Program-made: the position numbers and the translations under genes | Part shown: positions 1 through 8,760 of the stretch, piece after piece | Layout of the letters: each line of letters opens with the position of its first letter | Position numbering within the stretch: position 1 is the stretch's first letter | The notes under the pieces: generated by a model | The model's input: only the letters and a program-made list of their open reading frames with translations | The model's database searches: none | What the model was told of the DNA's origin: nothing | From: DT-110 sp964342305 | GTDB taxonomy: Bacteria; Bacteroidota; Bacteroidia; Chitinophagales; Saprospiraceae | Length of the DNA stretch: 64,000 nucleotides | Direction: 5' to 3' | Assembly: GCA_964342305.1 (NCBI GenBank) | Contig: CAYFGK010000011.1 | Coordinates: forward strand, 1 to 64,000

Positions 1-44
1 ATTCATGAGCAAATCCGGTGCAGTTATGAATCGCAAGAAGCAAA

Positions 45-111
45 CCGTTTACCGTAGGCCGTAAATCGTAGGCCGTGAGCCGTAAGCCGTGCAGCGTCTA
101 CCGTAAACCGT
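45..111. repeat. 7-bp tandem array (CCGTNNN)
   Basis: About nine consecutive heptamers of the form CCGTNNN (CCGTTTA, CCGTAGG, CCGTAAA, TCGTAGG, CCGTGAG, CCGTAAG and others) run up to the stop codon of the neighbouring minus-strand permease gene. The period is exactly 7, so it is not coding-like. Related arrays occur at several other places in the window. The first 44 bases hold nothing I recognise. Confidence 0.75.
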
Positions 112-1379
112 TACCCTTCCGCCAGCGTTTCGTGGATATCGGTGCGGCTGGCCTGGATGGCGGGAATGACCGCAGCCAGGAATCCGATCACTACGGCTCC
201 CCCCAGCAGATAGGCCTCCTGTGGCAGGAAACGCCATCCGGTGAAGGTATAGCGGTAACTATCCGACAGATTACCGGCCAAGGCTTCCATACCCAGATGG
301 CTGATACCAATACCCAGAATATACCCTAAAATGGCCAGGATCAGCCCTTCCAGGATGATCATCCCGAAGAGAAAGCCACGGGAGCCACCCATGGTACGCA
401 TGAGCGCCATCTCATAGCGGCGGTCGCGCAGGGAGGAATACAGGGAAATGAAAATACTTAATCCGGATACGATCACGATAATGATCGCCAACCAACGCAG
501 AGCCTCGGCCCCCACACCAATCAGGGAATACAGGCGATTGATCTCGATAGCCGGAGTAGCCGCCTGCATATCGGTATTTTCGTTGATGGAGCGCTGCATG
601 TTCAGGGCCTGGTAGTTGCGCCCCTTGAACTGAATGAGCAGGGAAGTAATGTCTTCTTCCGGGTATTCCGTGAGTGGCTTCATGGCCGTATCGTGGTCGT
701 GCCCTTCGCCTTCGGCGTGGTCATGGTCAGCATGATCTTCTTCACCCTCCTCATGCCCGTGGACAGCCCAGACCGATTGGGTGTTGGTGAGGATCAATTG
801 GTCAATGACCGAACCGGTCGGTTCCAGGATGCCGACCACCTTAAAGGGTTCTGCATCGGCGTGAATGAGGTTATCATCCTGTACAAAACCGTGGGAGCTT
901 TGAAAGGTACTGCCCACTTCCAATTCCAGGACCCGGGCGACAATAGCACCCACCGTAACTTCCATTGTTTTTTCGAAAATACGCCCCTCAGCGGGTGATG
1001 CCTCGTACAGGTCCAAAAAAGTAGGTGTAGTGCCTACCACCCGATACCCGCGGTGGCTGTCACCCAAAGAAAGGGGCACGGCGGTTTTGATCAGGGGATG
1101 ATTCGGGTTGAGGAAAGGACGTACTTCCTCGATCGACACATTCCCCGTGGGCGAATCGATGTGGTACATGCTCGACAAGATGAGTTGCAGTGGACTCCCC
1201 TTAGCACCAATGACGAGATCGATCCCCGCCAGGTTGGCTTCAAATTTCTCCTCCAGTTGGGTATTCAGGAGGAAGAGCAGGGATATGAGTCCGACCCCCA
1301 ATCCGAACAGCACCAGGCTGAGGGTCATGGAGAGGGGTTTATTGATTATATTTTTCCAGCTGAGGGAGAGTAAGTTCAT
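111..1379 (-). CDS. ABC transporter permease, MacB/FtsX type
   Basis: A 422-residue inner-membrane permease. One hydrophobic segment lies near the N-terminus (about residues 16-38), followed by a large extracytoplasmic domain and three C-terminal segments (about 293-314, 333-358 and 388-411). This is the four-helix MacB/FtsX/LolCE layout. The family drives lipoprotein, peptide or toxin transfer across the envelope by mechanotransmission. The extracytoplasmic domain carries a loop at residues 207-230 in which nearly every residue is His, Asp or Glu, which suggests metal binding; this is inference. The gene lies downstream of its likely ATPase with 96 bp between them, so they are probably co-transcribed. 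The substrate cannot be told from sequence. Confidence 0.85.
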   Translation of the reverse strand: MNLLSLSWKNIINKPLSMTLSLVLFGLGVGLISLLFLLNTQLEEKFEANLAGIDLVIGAKGSPLQLILSSMYHIDSPTGNVSIEEVRPFLNPNHPLIKTAVPLSLGDSHRGYRVVGTTPTFLDLYEASPAEGRIFEKTMEVTVGAIVARVLELEVGSTFQSSHGFVQDDNLIHADAEPFKVVGILEPTGSVIDQLILTNTQSVWAVHGHEEGEEDHADHDHAEGEGHDHDTAMKPLTEYPEEDITSLLIQFKGRNYQALNMQRSINENTDMQAATPAIEINRLYSLIGVGAEALRWLAIIIVIVSGLSIFISLYSSLRDRRYEMALMRTMGGSRGFLFGMIILEGLILAILGYILGIGISHLGMEALAGNLSDSYRYTFTGWRFLPQEAYLLGGAVVIGFLAAVIPAIQASRTDIHETLAEG

Positions 1380-1475
1380 GTCTTCATGTTTTCATAAGAT
1401 CCTAGACTTAGAGATGCCAGAGTCTAGATATCTGAGTGTCTTTTTCTTCTATCTAGTATCTAAATTCTTTAGGTC

Positions 1476-2105
1476 TTAAGAAAGAACTATTTGTTTTTCA
1501 AACCGCTCCTTCAACCGATTATCGTGGGTGACGATGAGGAGGGTGGCTTCCGCCAAATTCGCTTGTTCTTCGAGGAGAGTGGCTACCTCCTGGCAGTTCT
1601 CGTCGTCGAGGGCCGAGGTGGGCTCGTCGGCCAGGATGACGGCCGGTTTGTTGACCAGGGCGCGGGCGATAGCTACGCGCTGGCGTTCACCCACACTAAG
1701 CTGATCGGGTTTACGGTTGATCTTCTCACCGAGGCCGAGGCGGTCGAGTAATTCCCGAACTCGGTTTTTGTCGGGAGCGTGGCCCGCCAGTTTTTGCGCA
1801 AGCTGGAGGTTTTCACCTACGGTCAGGGACCGCACGAAATGGGCTTCCTGAAAGATGATGCCGATCTGCTGACCGCGGAATTTATCGCGGCGTGATTGGC
1901 TGAGTTGGGTCAGGTCGGTATCGCTGACGGAGACACTCCCCTGGGAAGGAGTCAATAGACCTCCTAAAAGATGGAGAAAAGTGGTTTTGCCGGTACCGGA
2001 TTGCCCCAGTAACAGCCAATGTTCATTACGGCCGCAGGTAACATCGGGAAAGGAAAGGGGCGTGCCGCCGGGGTAGGTATACGACAGTTTCTGGGTTTGC
2101 AGCAT
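1476..2105 (-). CDS. ABC transporter ATP-binding protein (LolD/MacB class)
   Basis: The nucleotide-binding subunit partnering the permease at 111-1379. Visible motifs are Walker A (GQSGTGKTT), the signature LSVGERQ and Walker B with ILADEPTSALDD. It is 209 residues long, the usual size for stand-alone LolD/FtsE-like ATPases. I chose the ATG at 2105 (MLQTQKLSYTYPGG), because homologous ATPases begin just before the beta-strand leading to Walker A; an upstream in-frame start at 2150 would add 15 residues of non-family sequence. It powers the paired permease from the cytoplasmic face. Confidence 0.88.
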   Translation of the reverse strand: MLQTQKLSYTYPGGTPLSFPDVTCGRNEHWLLLGQSGTGKTTFLHLLGGLLTPSQGSVSVSDTDLTQLSQSRRDKFRGQQIGIIFQEAHFVRSLTVGENLQLAQKLAGHAPDKNRVRELLDRLGLGEKINRKPDQLSVGERQRVAIARALVNKPAVILADEPTSALDDENCQEVATLLEEQANLAEATLLIVTHDNRLKERFEKQIVLS

Positions 2106-2286
2106 AGTCTTTGTTTTTGGTTGGCTGGCAATTTTCGCGCCTGGATGCAAATGCTTTCGCGAAAAATCCTACTCCCCATGGTCGTATTTTTTCCGCGAAA
2201 GCATTTCCCGCAAAAACTGTCAGAGAAGGTTGATTTTTTGCTTTTCCCGTAAAATAGGCATAGTTTAGCACATCATAAAGCGACGC

Positions 2287-2337
2287 ATGTTTAAACAGGA
2301 CATACACATTATTCGCATCATTATTCCCCATTGCTGA
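2287..2337 (+). CDS. ileS leader peptide (candidate)
   Basis: A mini-ORF reading MFKQDIHIIRIIIPHC and a TGA stop. Six of its sixteen residues are Ile (codons ATA, ATT, ATT, ATC, ATT, ATT), packed between codons 6 and 13. It lies about 475 bp upstream of the isoleucyl-tRNA synthetase gene on the same strand and is followed after 33 bp by an intrinsic terminator hairpin. By analogy with the pheM leader of pheST and the classical amino-acid operon leaders, ribosomes would stall here when Ile-tRNA is scarce. No clear Shine-Dalgarno is seen, as is usual in Bacteroidota. Function is inference; the composition and position are seen directly. Confidence 0.65.
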   Translation: MFKQDIHIIRIIIPHC

Positions 2338-2367
2338 AGCAATCTGGAGGTGCGAATTGTGTATGCC
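2299..2367 (+). promoter_or_regulatory. ileS attenuator, alternative pairing arms
   Basis: The segment 2351-2367 (TGCGAATTGTGTATGCC) is complementary to 2299-2317 inside the leader ORF, with one two-base bulge and one mismatch, so the Ile-codon region itself forms the 5' arm of a hairpin. A ribosome stalled on those codons would break it and free 2343-2367, part of which (GGAG and GTG at 2346-2352) can pair with CTCC and CAC at 2367-2378 and so disturb the terminator. A small hairpin ATTGCTGAAGCAAT also spans the stop codon. Pairings were found by eye; folding energies were not computed. Confidence 0.5.
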
Positions 2368-2370
2368 ACC

Positions 2371-2408
2371 AAAGCTCCGACAGAGAACAAGCTGTCGGAG
2401 CTTTTTTT
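2371..2408 (+). terminator. Intrinsic terminator in the ileS leader
   Basis: A perfect 13-bp stem (AAAGCTCCGACAG with CTGTCGGAGCTTT) and a 7-nt loop, followed directly by a run of T. It ends a short transcript about 400 bp before the ileS start and is the natural partner of the Ile-rich leader peptide. Confidence 0.8.
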
Positions 2409-2445
2409 GTGGTAGTGCGTCGTTTTGCGCTTGGCGGAGGGGATT

Positions 2446-2518
2446 GACTGTCAGGAAAGCCGGGACATGATACCCGATGTTTGGAAAAGAATGTTGTCAC
2501 CCGGCTTTCCTGACAGTC
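2446..2518. repeat. Long-loop hairpin repeat (19-bp arms, 35-nt loop)
   Basis: Arms 2446-2464 and 2500-2518 are perfectly complementary over 19 bp and separated by 35 nt. The loop ends in GAATGTTGTCA, close to loops at 38998-39031 and 45489-45521, and the left arm is preceded by GGGGATTG. The rest of the gap to 2812 holds two copies of the short GAAA-hairpin motif (2646-2655 and 2786-2793) and no supportable gene. Confidence 0.8.
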
Positions 2519-2812
2519 GGAGTGCTTCGGGCTGCTCTTGGTTTTTCTTCTTTCCTGGCTGCGTTTTTCTACGCGAAGCAGTTTAGAGGCAGAAGGAGAA
2601 AAGCAGCCATCCGCAACCAGGCTGAACGCGGTCTGGCTATTTTTTGCCGAAAGGCAAAACACAGCCCGCAAAAAGGCAGAAGTAACGGCAAAAAATAGCG
2701 AGCGGCCCGCAGAATAAGCGTATTTTTGGGCCCGAAATTGACCATACAGATACATTGAACGCCGCCCCACGGCGGTTGTTTTTTTGCGAAAGCACAAATA
2801 CTACGATAGCAC

Positions 2813-5800
2813 ATGGCTACCTATCAGACATACGACTCACTGAACTTGCCACAGATCGATCAGGATATCCTGGATTTCTGGTCGAAAGAACAGGTTTTTG
2901 AACGCTCCGTGGAGCAGCGCGACCCCGAGAACAGCTTCGTGTTTTACGAAGGCCCTCCCTCCGCCAACGGAAAACCGGGGATCCACCACGTGATGGCCAG
3001 AACGATCAAGGACCTATTCTGCCGCTTCCAGGCTATGAAAGGACACCGTGTCGACCGCAAAGGCGGCTGGGATACGCACGGCCTGCCCGTAGAGCTCAGC
3101 GTGGAAAAAGAACTGGGCATCACCAAGGACGATATCGGGGTCAAGATCACCGTGGAGGAATACAACCAGAAGTGTCGCGAAACGGTGATGCGCTATAAGG
3201 ATATGTGGGACGATCTCACCGTGAAGATGGGCTACTGGGTCGACCTCGACAATCCCTACATCACCTACGAGAATGACTACATCGAGACCGTATGGTGGCT
3301 GCTGAAGCAACTGCACGATAAGGACATGCTGTACAAGGGCTATACCATTCAGCCTTACTCGCCGGCCGCCGGCACGGGGCTGAGCTCGCACGAGCTGAAT
3401 ATGCCCGGCGCCTATAAGGAGATCAAGGACATTTCGGCCGTGGCCCAGTTCAAGATCAAAGGGACGGAAAACGACTACTTCCTGGCCTGGACCACCACGC
3501 CCTGGACCCTGCCTTCCAACACCGCTCTGGCTGCCGGTGCCAAGATCGACTACGTGAAAGTGCGGACCTACAACCGCTACACCAAAGAGCCCATCAACGT
3601 GATCCTGGCCAAAGATCGCCTGAACAGCTACTTCAGCGAACAAAACCCCGACCTGACTCCCGACGATGTGAAGCCGGGCAACAAACCTTACCCCTACATC
3701 GAGATCGTGGAGGAAATGAAGGGAGCCGATCTGGAGCTGATGGAATACGAGCAGTTACTCCCCTACGTGCAGCCCGACAAGCCCGCCTTTAAAGTGCTGC
3801 TGGGTGACTTTGTGAGTACGGAAGACGGTACGGGTATCGTGCACATTGCCCCGACCTTCGGTGCGGATGACTTCCGGGTAGCCCAGCGCTACGATATTCC
3901 GCCACTGGTGGTGAAAGACGAGCAGGGTAATACTATGCCCCTGGTCGATAAGCAGGGTAAATTTGTGAAGGAGGTGACCGACTTTGCCGGTCGCTACGTG
4001 AAGGACTACGGGCAGGAAGAAGAACGCCCCACCGATGCAGATATCGTGATCAAACTGAAGGAAGAGAACAAACTTTTCCACTCCGAAAAGTACATGCACT
4101 CCTACCCGCACTGCTGGCGGACCGACCGCCCCGTGCTCTACTATCCGCTGGATAGCTGGTTTATCCGGGCCTCGAAGGCGCGTGAACGCATGTACGAGCT
4201 AAACCAGACCATCAACTGGAAGCCCGCCTCTACCGGGGAGGGCCGCTTCGGCAAATGGCTGGAAAACCTGGTCGACTGGAACCTGTCGCGCTCCCGCTAC
4301 TGGGGTATCCCGCTCCCGATCTGGCGAACGGAAGACGGTAAGCAGGAGAAATGCATCGGTTCCATCGAGCAACTGACTCAGGAGATCGAAAAAGCCAATG
4401 AGGCACTCGGTCTGAATCAAGAAGTCCCGCAAGATCTGCACCGCCCCTACATCGACAAGGTGGTGCTGGTAAGTGAAGATGGTCAGCGCATGGAGCGTGA
4501 GTTAGACCTGATCGATGTATGGTTCGATTCCGGTTCGGTACCCTACGCGCAGCTGCACTATCCCTTTGAGAATAAAGACAAATTTGAACTGAACTTCCCG
4601 GCTGATTTCATCGCCGAAGGGGTGGATCAGACGCGCGGCTGGTTCTATTCGCAGCACGCCATTGCTACTATGGTCTTCGATTCGGTGGCCTTCAAAAATG
4701 TGGTATCCAACGGATTGGTACTGGATAAGAATGGCGTGAAGATGTCGAAGCGACTGGGTAACGCCATCGATCCCTTTGAGGCGCTGGCCGGCAAGGGAGC
4801 CGATGCGGTGCGCTGGTACATGATCAGTAACGCCCAGGCCTGGGACAACCTGAAATTCGATCTGGAAGGGGTGGATGAGGTGAGTCGCCGGTTCTTCGGT
4901 ACGCTCTACAACACCTATTCTTTTCTGGCGATGTACGCCAACCTGGATAACTTTACCTATACGGAAGCCGATGTACCGAATGCCGAGCGCCCCGAGATCG
5001 ACCGGTGGATCCTGTCGTCGCTGCACTCACTGATCCGGGAAGTCGACAAGCAATACGCCGATTACGAAGCGACCAATGCGACCCGCCTGATCATGAACTT
5101 TGTCGACGAGCAATTGAGCAACTGGTACGTACGCCTGAACCGCCGTCGCTTCTGGAAGGGCGATTACGATTCCGACAAGATCTCGGCTTACCAGACGCTG
5201 TACACCTGTCTGGAAACCGTGGCCCAACTCATGGCCCCCGTAGCGCCATTCTTTGCCGACTGGCTTTACCGGAACCTGAACAACGGCAGTGAAAAACGGG
5301 AACACGCCTCCGTTCACCTGACCGACTTCCCAACGGCGAATACTGCCTTCATCGACGCCGAGTTGGAAGAGCGCATGGATTATGCCCAGAAGATCACCTC
5401 TCTGGTCTTTTCCTTACGGAAAAAAGAGAAGATCCGGGTGCGCCAGCCATTGCAGAAAATCCTGCTGCCGGTACTCGACGAGCGTTTTCAGCGCCAGGTG
5501 GAAGCTGTTGCCGACCTGATCAAATCGGAGGTGAACGTGAAGGACATCGAATTTATCGACGATGCCAGTGGTATCATCAAGAAAAAGGTGAAGCCTAATT
5601 TCAAGACGCTGGGTAAACGCCTGGGTAAGGACATGAAGTTTGCCGCCAAGGCGATCAATCAGATGGGGCAGAGCGACATCGCCGAGCTGGAGAAAACGGG
5701 CGTCTACGTACTCGAAGTGGAAGACCGCCGCTACGAATTGGGCATGGAAGACTTCGAGGTGATCACCGAGGATATCCCCGGTTGGCTGGTAGCCAACGAT

Positions 5801-6103
5801 GGTGCCCTGACGGTCGCTCTCGATGTCACCATCACCGATGATCTGGTGGCCGAAGGTATGGCCCGCGAGTTGGTCAACCGCATCCAGAATATCCGGAAGA
5901 ACCGCGATTTCGAGCTCACCGATCGCATCAAGGTCGTACTGGAACGGAAAGACGAGCTGGTACCCGCCGTGGAGCAATTCGGCGACTACATCAGTCAGGA
6001 AGTGCTGGCCGACGAGCTGCAATTATCCGACGCCCTCGACAACGGGGAGACGCTGGACCTGCCGGATGATGTGGCCGCGAAGGTGATGGTGGAAAAGGTG
6101 TAG
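2813..6103 (+). CDS. ileS: Isoleucyl-tRNA synthetase
   Basis: A 1,096-residue class I aminoacyl-tRNA synthetase that charges tRNA(Ile) and edits Val. The HIGH-type motif is in PSANGKPGIHHVMART near residues 50-66 and the second signature is KMSKRLGN. The KMSKR form and the long C-terminal region match the archaeal/eukaryotic-like class (IleRS2), which in other bacteria tolerates mupirocin; that property is inferred from family. It is a single-gene unit, preceded by a candidate Ile-sensing attenuator and followed by a small GTCGATCC hairpin. The ATG at 2813 gives the expected N-terminus (tyrosine- and aspartate-rich start leading to FWSKEQVFERS). Confidence 0.97.
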   Translation: MATYQTYDSLNLPQIDQDILDFWSKEQVFERSVEQRDPENSFVFYEGPPSANGKPGIHHVMARTIKDLFCRFQAMKGHRVDRKGGWDTHGLPVELSVEKELGITKDDIGVKITVEEYNQKCRETVMRYKDMWDDLTVKMGYWVDLDNPYITYENDYIETVWWLLKQLHDKDMLYKGYTIQPYSPAAGTGLSSHELNMPGAYKEIKDISAVAQFKIKGTENDYFLAWTTTPWTLPSNTALAAGAKIDYVKVRTYNRYTKEPINVILAKDRLNSYFSEQNPDLTPDDVKPGNKPYPYIEIVEEMKGADLELMEYEQLLPYVQPDKPAFKVLLGDFVSTEDGTGIVHIAPTFGADDFRVAQRYDIPPLVVKDEQGNTMPLVDKQGKFVKEVTDFAGRYVKDYGQEEERPTDADIVIKLKEENKLFHSEKYMHSYPHCWRTDRPVLYYPLDSWFIRASKARERMYELNQTINWKPASTGEGRFGKWLENLVDWNLSRSRYWGIPLPIWRTEDGKQEKCIGSIEQLTQEIEKANEALGLNQEVPQDLHRPYIDKVVLVSEDGQRMERELDLIDVWFDSGSVPYAQLHYPFENKDKFELNFPADFIAEGVDQTRGWFYSQHAIATMVFDSVAFKNVVSNGLVLDKNGVKMSKRLGNAIDPFEALAGKGADAVRWYMISNAQAWDNLKFDLEGVDEVSRRFFGTLYNTYSFLAMYANLDNFTYTEADVPNAERPEIDRWILSSLHSLIREVDKQYADYEATNATRLIMNFVDEQLSNWYVRLNRRRFWKGDYDSDKISAYQTLYTCLETVAQLMAPVAPFFADWLYRNLNNGSEKREHASVHLTDFPTANTAFIDAELEERMDYAQKITSLVFSLRKKEKIRVRQPLQKILLPVLDERFQRQVEAVADLIKSEVNVKDIEFIDDASGIIKKKVKPNFKTLGKRLGKDMKFAAKAINQMGQSDIAELEKTGVYVLEVEDRRYELGMEDFEVITEDIPGWLVANDGALTVALDVTITDDLVAEGMARELVNRIQNIRKNRDFELTDRIKVVLERKDELVPAVEQFGDYISQEVLADELQLSDALDNGETLDLPDDVAAKVMVEKV

Positions 6104-6106
6104 GAT

Positions 6107-6125
6107 GTCGATCCTCTGGATCGAC
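6107..6125 (+). terminator. Hairpin after ileS
   Basis: An 8-bp perfect stem (GTCGATCC/GGATCGAC) with a 3-nt loop begins four bases after the ileS stop codon. There is no T-run, so termination here is uncertain. Confidence 0.35.
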
Positions 6126-6226
6126 GGGGATTAGGGGATCAGGAGATCAGGTGACTCTATGCCGGCTGAGTGGTGGTTTTTGATAAAGCCGCATTTTCCC
6201 AATAACAAAATAGGCCCTTTTGAAGC

Positions 6227-7327
6227 CTACTCCAACTTGGCCATGTTTCGTAGGATATGCCCTTCTCTGGTTTGCTCAAGCCAGGTAAATACACCCTCGC
6301 TATCGGGATGGGAGAAATAAGCTACACCTAGTTTGTGTACACCCAGATCTGTCTTTTTGAGATTCTGGGATGCCACATCATAATAGTGGTGGTAAACACG
6401 ATAGTTTTGCTCTTCCTTGTCGAATTGGTGGTAAAAATACTGGATGTAACCAGTGCGTGGTATGTGAAGGTTACTAATAAAATCAATCTGGTAAGCTCGA
6501 ACTGCCATTCCATAAGCCCGTACGGAGTCCATATTCACAGATGTCGGAGCTTTTTGTAATCGTTGCGGAATAGGCTTTATAGATCGTCCAATAGCTTGTA
6601 AATGGGGCATGGGAATGGTTTCTTTTAGCTGACCATCCAGGGTATAAACGGAAATTTTGGTATCAGTCAGCATGTATGTATAAAGCTCATCCTTATGCGA
6701 TGCTGCCTGCGTAATAAAGGGCGGAAGAAAAAAGGGCATTTCTTTTAGCTGATCGGGGTAATCAGAGAGTTTTTTAAGAAAGCTGCCGTCTGAGTTGTAC
6801 AGTGCAAGACCACGCTGACTTTTTTTAAATCTGGCCACATCGAATTGTGATATAGGGCTGGGATCTTGGTAATACGACGGTACTACAAAATAATTCCCAA
6901 TCCGATTGAAGTCTGTATAATCTCCAATCAGTTCTTTATCAGGTAGATCTAAGCTAAAATGCTTTTGTATTCCGGAGAATCCATGTCTGATCGTTAGCAA
7001 ATGTCCGCCACGATCAATAAGATAAGTCAGGTCATTGCTTGTGCTGGAGGCAGTGAATAGACCACCGAACGGAATCACTTCGGAGGACATAAAGATAGAA
7101 TCCGAGGTAAGTGAGTCTAAAATGTCCCCTTGATCATTGATTCGTAGAACGGTGGAATTAGCCCGGCCCGAAACGCCGCAAACCCAAGTGCTGTTTTCAT
7201 TGTACTCAAGTACTCTGAATCCCCTCAAATTGGTATTCTTGAGAATAGTATCCTGTTTTATATTCCCCTGACACAGGGACTGGAAGGAAAAGAAGAGCAA
7301 ACAAAATATAAGTGAGAAGCGATACAT
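6227..7327 (-). CDS. Secreted protein of unknown function, possible 6-bladed beta-propeller
   Basis: A 366-residue protein with a signal peptide (MYRFSLIFCLLFFSFQSLCQG). The body has repeated short stretches ending in phrases such as DQGDILDSL, DRGGHLLTI, NSDGSFLKKL and LDGQLKETI, spaced like blades of a propeller; Bacteroidota have a large family of such '6-bladed beta-propeller' proteins. I do not recognise a catalytic motif. The gene is AT-richer than ileS and clpB, which together with nearby repeats suggests accessory or transferred DNA. It is monocistronic as far as can be seen. Confidence 0.6.
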   Translation of the reverse strand: MYRFSLIFCLLFFSFQSLCQGNIKQDTILKNTNLRGFRVLEYNENSTWVCGVSGRANSTVLRINDQGDILDSLTSDSIFMSSEVIPFGGLFTASSTSNDLTYLIDRGGHLLTIRHGFSGIQKHFSLDLPDKELIGDYTDFNRIGNYFVVPSYYQDPSPISQFDVARFKKSQRGLALYNSDGSFLKKLSDYPDQLKEMPFFLPPFITQAASHKDELYTYMLTDTKISVYTLDGQLKETIPMPHLQAIGRSIKPIPQRLQKAPTSVNMDSVRAYGMAVRAYQIDFISNLHIPRTGYIQYFYHQFDKEEQNYRVYHHYYDVASQNLKKTDLGVHKLGVAYFSHPDSEGVFTWLEQTREGHILRNMAKLE

Positions 7328-7482
7328 ACAACTGGGGAATTAGGCTTATAAATAAATTATTAAAACATTGTCAAAAAACCAAAGCAAACTAGTTCCTGAA
7401 TTATATTTCTTAAGAGAATGGCAATTGTACAAAGAAGATCATATACTATATTTTATCCTCATGCCCCTCGAAGGGCTTCGCC

Positions 7483-7606
7483 TATACCGCTTCCGAAAAG
7501 GTTTGGGCTTCGCCCAACCTTTTCACGCGAGTATATACTCGACTCGAAGTAGTTTTGCTCCGCAGTACTTCGTGCTGGTGTCCCAAACCACTTCGTTGTC
7601 GGTATA
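7483..7606. mobile_element. MITE-like palindromic element, copy A
   Basis: A 124-bp non-coding element bounded by the inverted termini TATACCG and CGGTATA. Inside are a hairpin GGTTTGGGCttcGCCCAACC, the palindrome CGAGTATATACTCG, and a third hairpin ending CCAAACCACTTCG. The same three modules recur in inverted orientation at 23348-23449 and the ends alone at 35776-35798. No transposase is present, so it would move in trans if at all. The rest of the gap 7328-7482 shows nothing. Confidence 0.7.
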
Positions 7607-7668
7607 AAAGAGACGTCGGTTTATCGCATTTTCTTTTTGATGAGGTGATCATTTGACTTCACCTTTCC

Positions 7669-7741
7669 ATCGCTGCTTTTTGTGCGATAGCCCCTAACGT
7701 TATTCTTACCTATTACATGACCAAGCACAAAAAGGAGCGAT
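7669..7741. repeat. Long-loop hairpin (17-bp arms, 39-nt loop)
   Basis: Arms 7669-7685 (ATCGCTGCTTTTTGTGC) and 7725-7741 pair with a single internal mismatch across a 39-nt loop. It lies ten bases past the stop of the minus-strand LuxR-type gene, where it could end transcription. Architecture matches other long-loop hairpins in this window. Confidence 0.65.
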
Positions 7742-7751
7742 AGTCCCTATC

Positions 7752-8747
7752 TCACATATTGATCACCTCCTTGCGTGACTTCACATTCAGCTTGCGGTAA
7801 ATGCTACTCACGTGGCTCTTGACGGTACTGACCCCGATATGGCAGGCATCGGAGATCTCCTGATTGGTAGAGCCTTTTCGTAGCAGTTCGTAGATCTTGC
7901 GTTCCTGGACCGTGAGCTCTTTCAGGCCGGTGGGCTCGCCGGGAGTGCGTCTGCCACCGAAGTAGTAGCCTAAACCGAGTAAGCACAGGGCTGCCACCGC
8001 GAAGGCACCGGTCCTCAGGTAGTTGACCCGTCCGGGTAACTGGCGCCGGAAGGCTGTGAAATATGCGCTGCGTTCCCCTTTCCACTTTTTGCGATAACCC
8101 CGATAGAAATCAGCGTGCTCCCGATGATTGGTTTCGAACTGGCTCAGGTAAATGGCATACAGAGAGACCAACGGATGACTGCTGGTATCCGCGATAATTC
8201 TTAGCTGACCGCACATCTGCGCTTCGATAAACTGGCGTTTGGCCGCGCTGCTTTCCGCGGCCAGATCGGTGGTGCGATTTTCGAAATCAGTCACCGCCTG
8301 AAAGGCAGACTGGACCGGTGCATTGCGGTAGGTAATGTCGCTGAAAGGCGGTCGTAACCCGTTCGCCTCCAAACGAATGGAATCTCTACCGTTAGCGATC
8401 AGAAAAAGGTGATTTTCATCCAGTCCACCGATGTTGAGCGAGGTAGGCGCATCCCCGCGCTTTATTAGGTGCAGCCGGTATACCATGTCTTCCCGGGGCA
8501 GGAAACCAATATCCATGGAAAAATGGCCGAGGCTGTCGATGGCAGCCTCGGCGATGATCATATCGTACGACATGGCGTACAGATCTTCAAAGGTCGGGAT
8601 GTAGGAGAGGTACACCGTGCGCTCCCACGACGAGTCCAGTTGGATATGTCCGGTGAGTTGGGGCACCGAAGATGATGACTTTGCAGCCAGGGGCAAACAA
8701 AGGAATAACCATCCCAAACATCCCAGTAGTAATCCTTTACAGGTCAT
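7752..8747 (-). CDS. Membrane-anchored LuxR-type transcription regulator
   Basis: A 331-residue one-component regulator with, in order, a signal sequence (residues 1-22), an extracytoplasmic domain (about 30-240) whose start (GHIQLDSSWERTVYLSYI) recalls DUF4369-like domains, one membrane helix (244-264) and a C-terminal LuxR/GerE helix-turn-helix (276-330; LTVQERKIYELLRKGSTNQEIS and VSTVKSHVSSIYRKL). It should sense something outside the cytoplasm and bind DNA from the membrane. The start at 8747 is fixed by an AGGAG six bases upstream; this is one of few clear Shine-Dalgarno sites here. It begins 13 bp after the small secreted-protein gene 8761-9210, so the two form an operon. Confidence 0.8.
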   Translation of the reverse strand: MTCKGLLLGCLGWLFLCLPLAAKSSSSVPQLTGHIQLDSSWERTVYLSYIPTFEDLYAMSYDMIIAEAAIDSLGHFSMDIGFLPREDMVYRLHLIKRGDAPTSLNIGGLDENHLFLIANGRDSIRLEANGLRPPFSDITYRNAPVQSAFQAVTDFENRTTDLAAESSAAKRQFIEAQMCGQLRIIADTSSHPLVSLYAIYLSQFETNHREHADFYRGYRKKWKGERSAYFTAFRRQLPGRVNYLRTGAFAVAALCLLGLGYYFGGRRTPGEPTGLKELTVQERKIYELLRKGSTNQEISDACHIGVSTVKSHVSSIYRKLNVKSRKEVINM

Positions 8748-8760
8748 ATGTCTCCTAAAA

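Noticed and set aside
2321..2797. A 158-codon open frame on the minus strand opposite the ileS leader
   Set aside because: Composition is not protein-like, it runs through a hairpin repeat and mini-hairpin motifs, and the other strand explains the region as a leader.
2106..2812. A T-box riboswitch for ileS
   Set aside because: No recognisable T-box core or specifier-loop arrangement is seen, and T-boxes are not known from Bacteroidota; the Ile-rich peptide is the better model.
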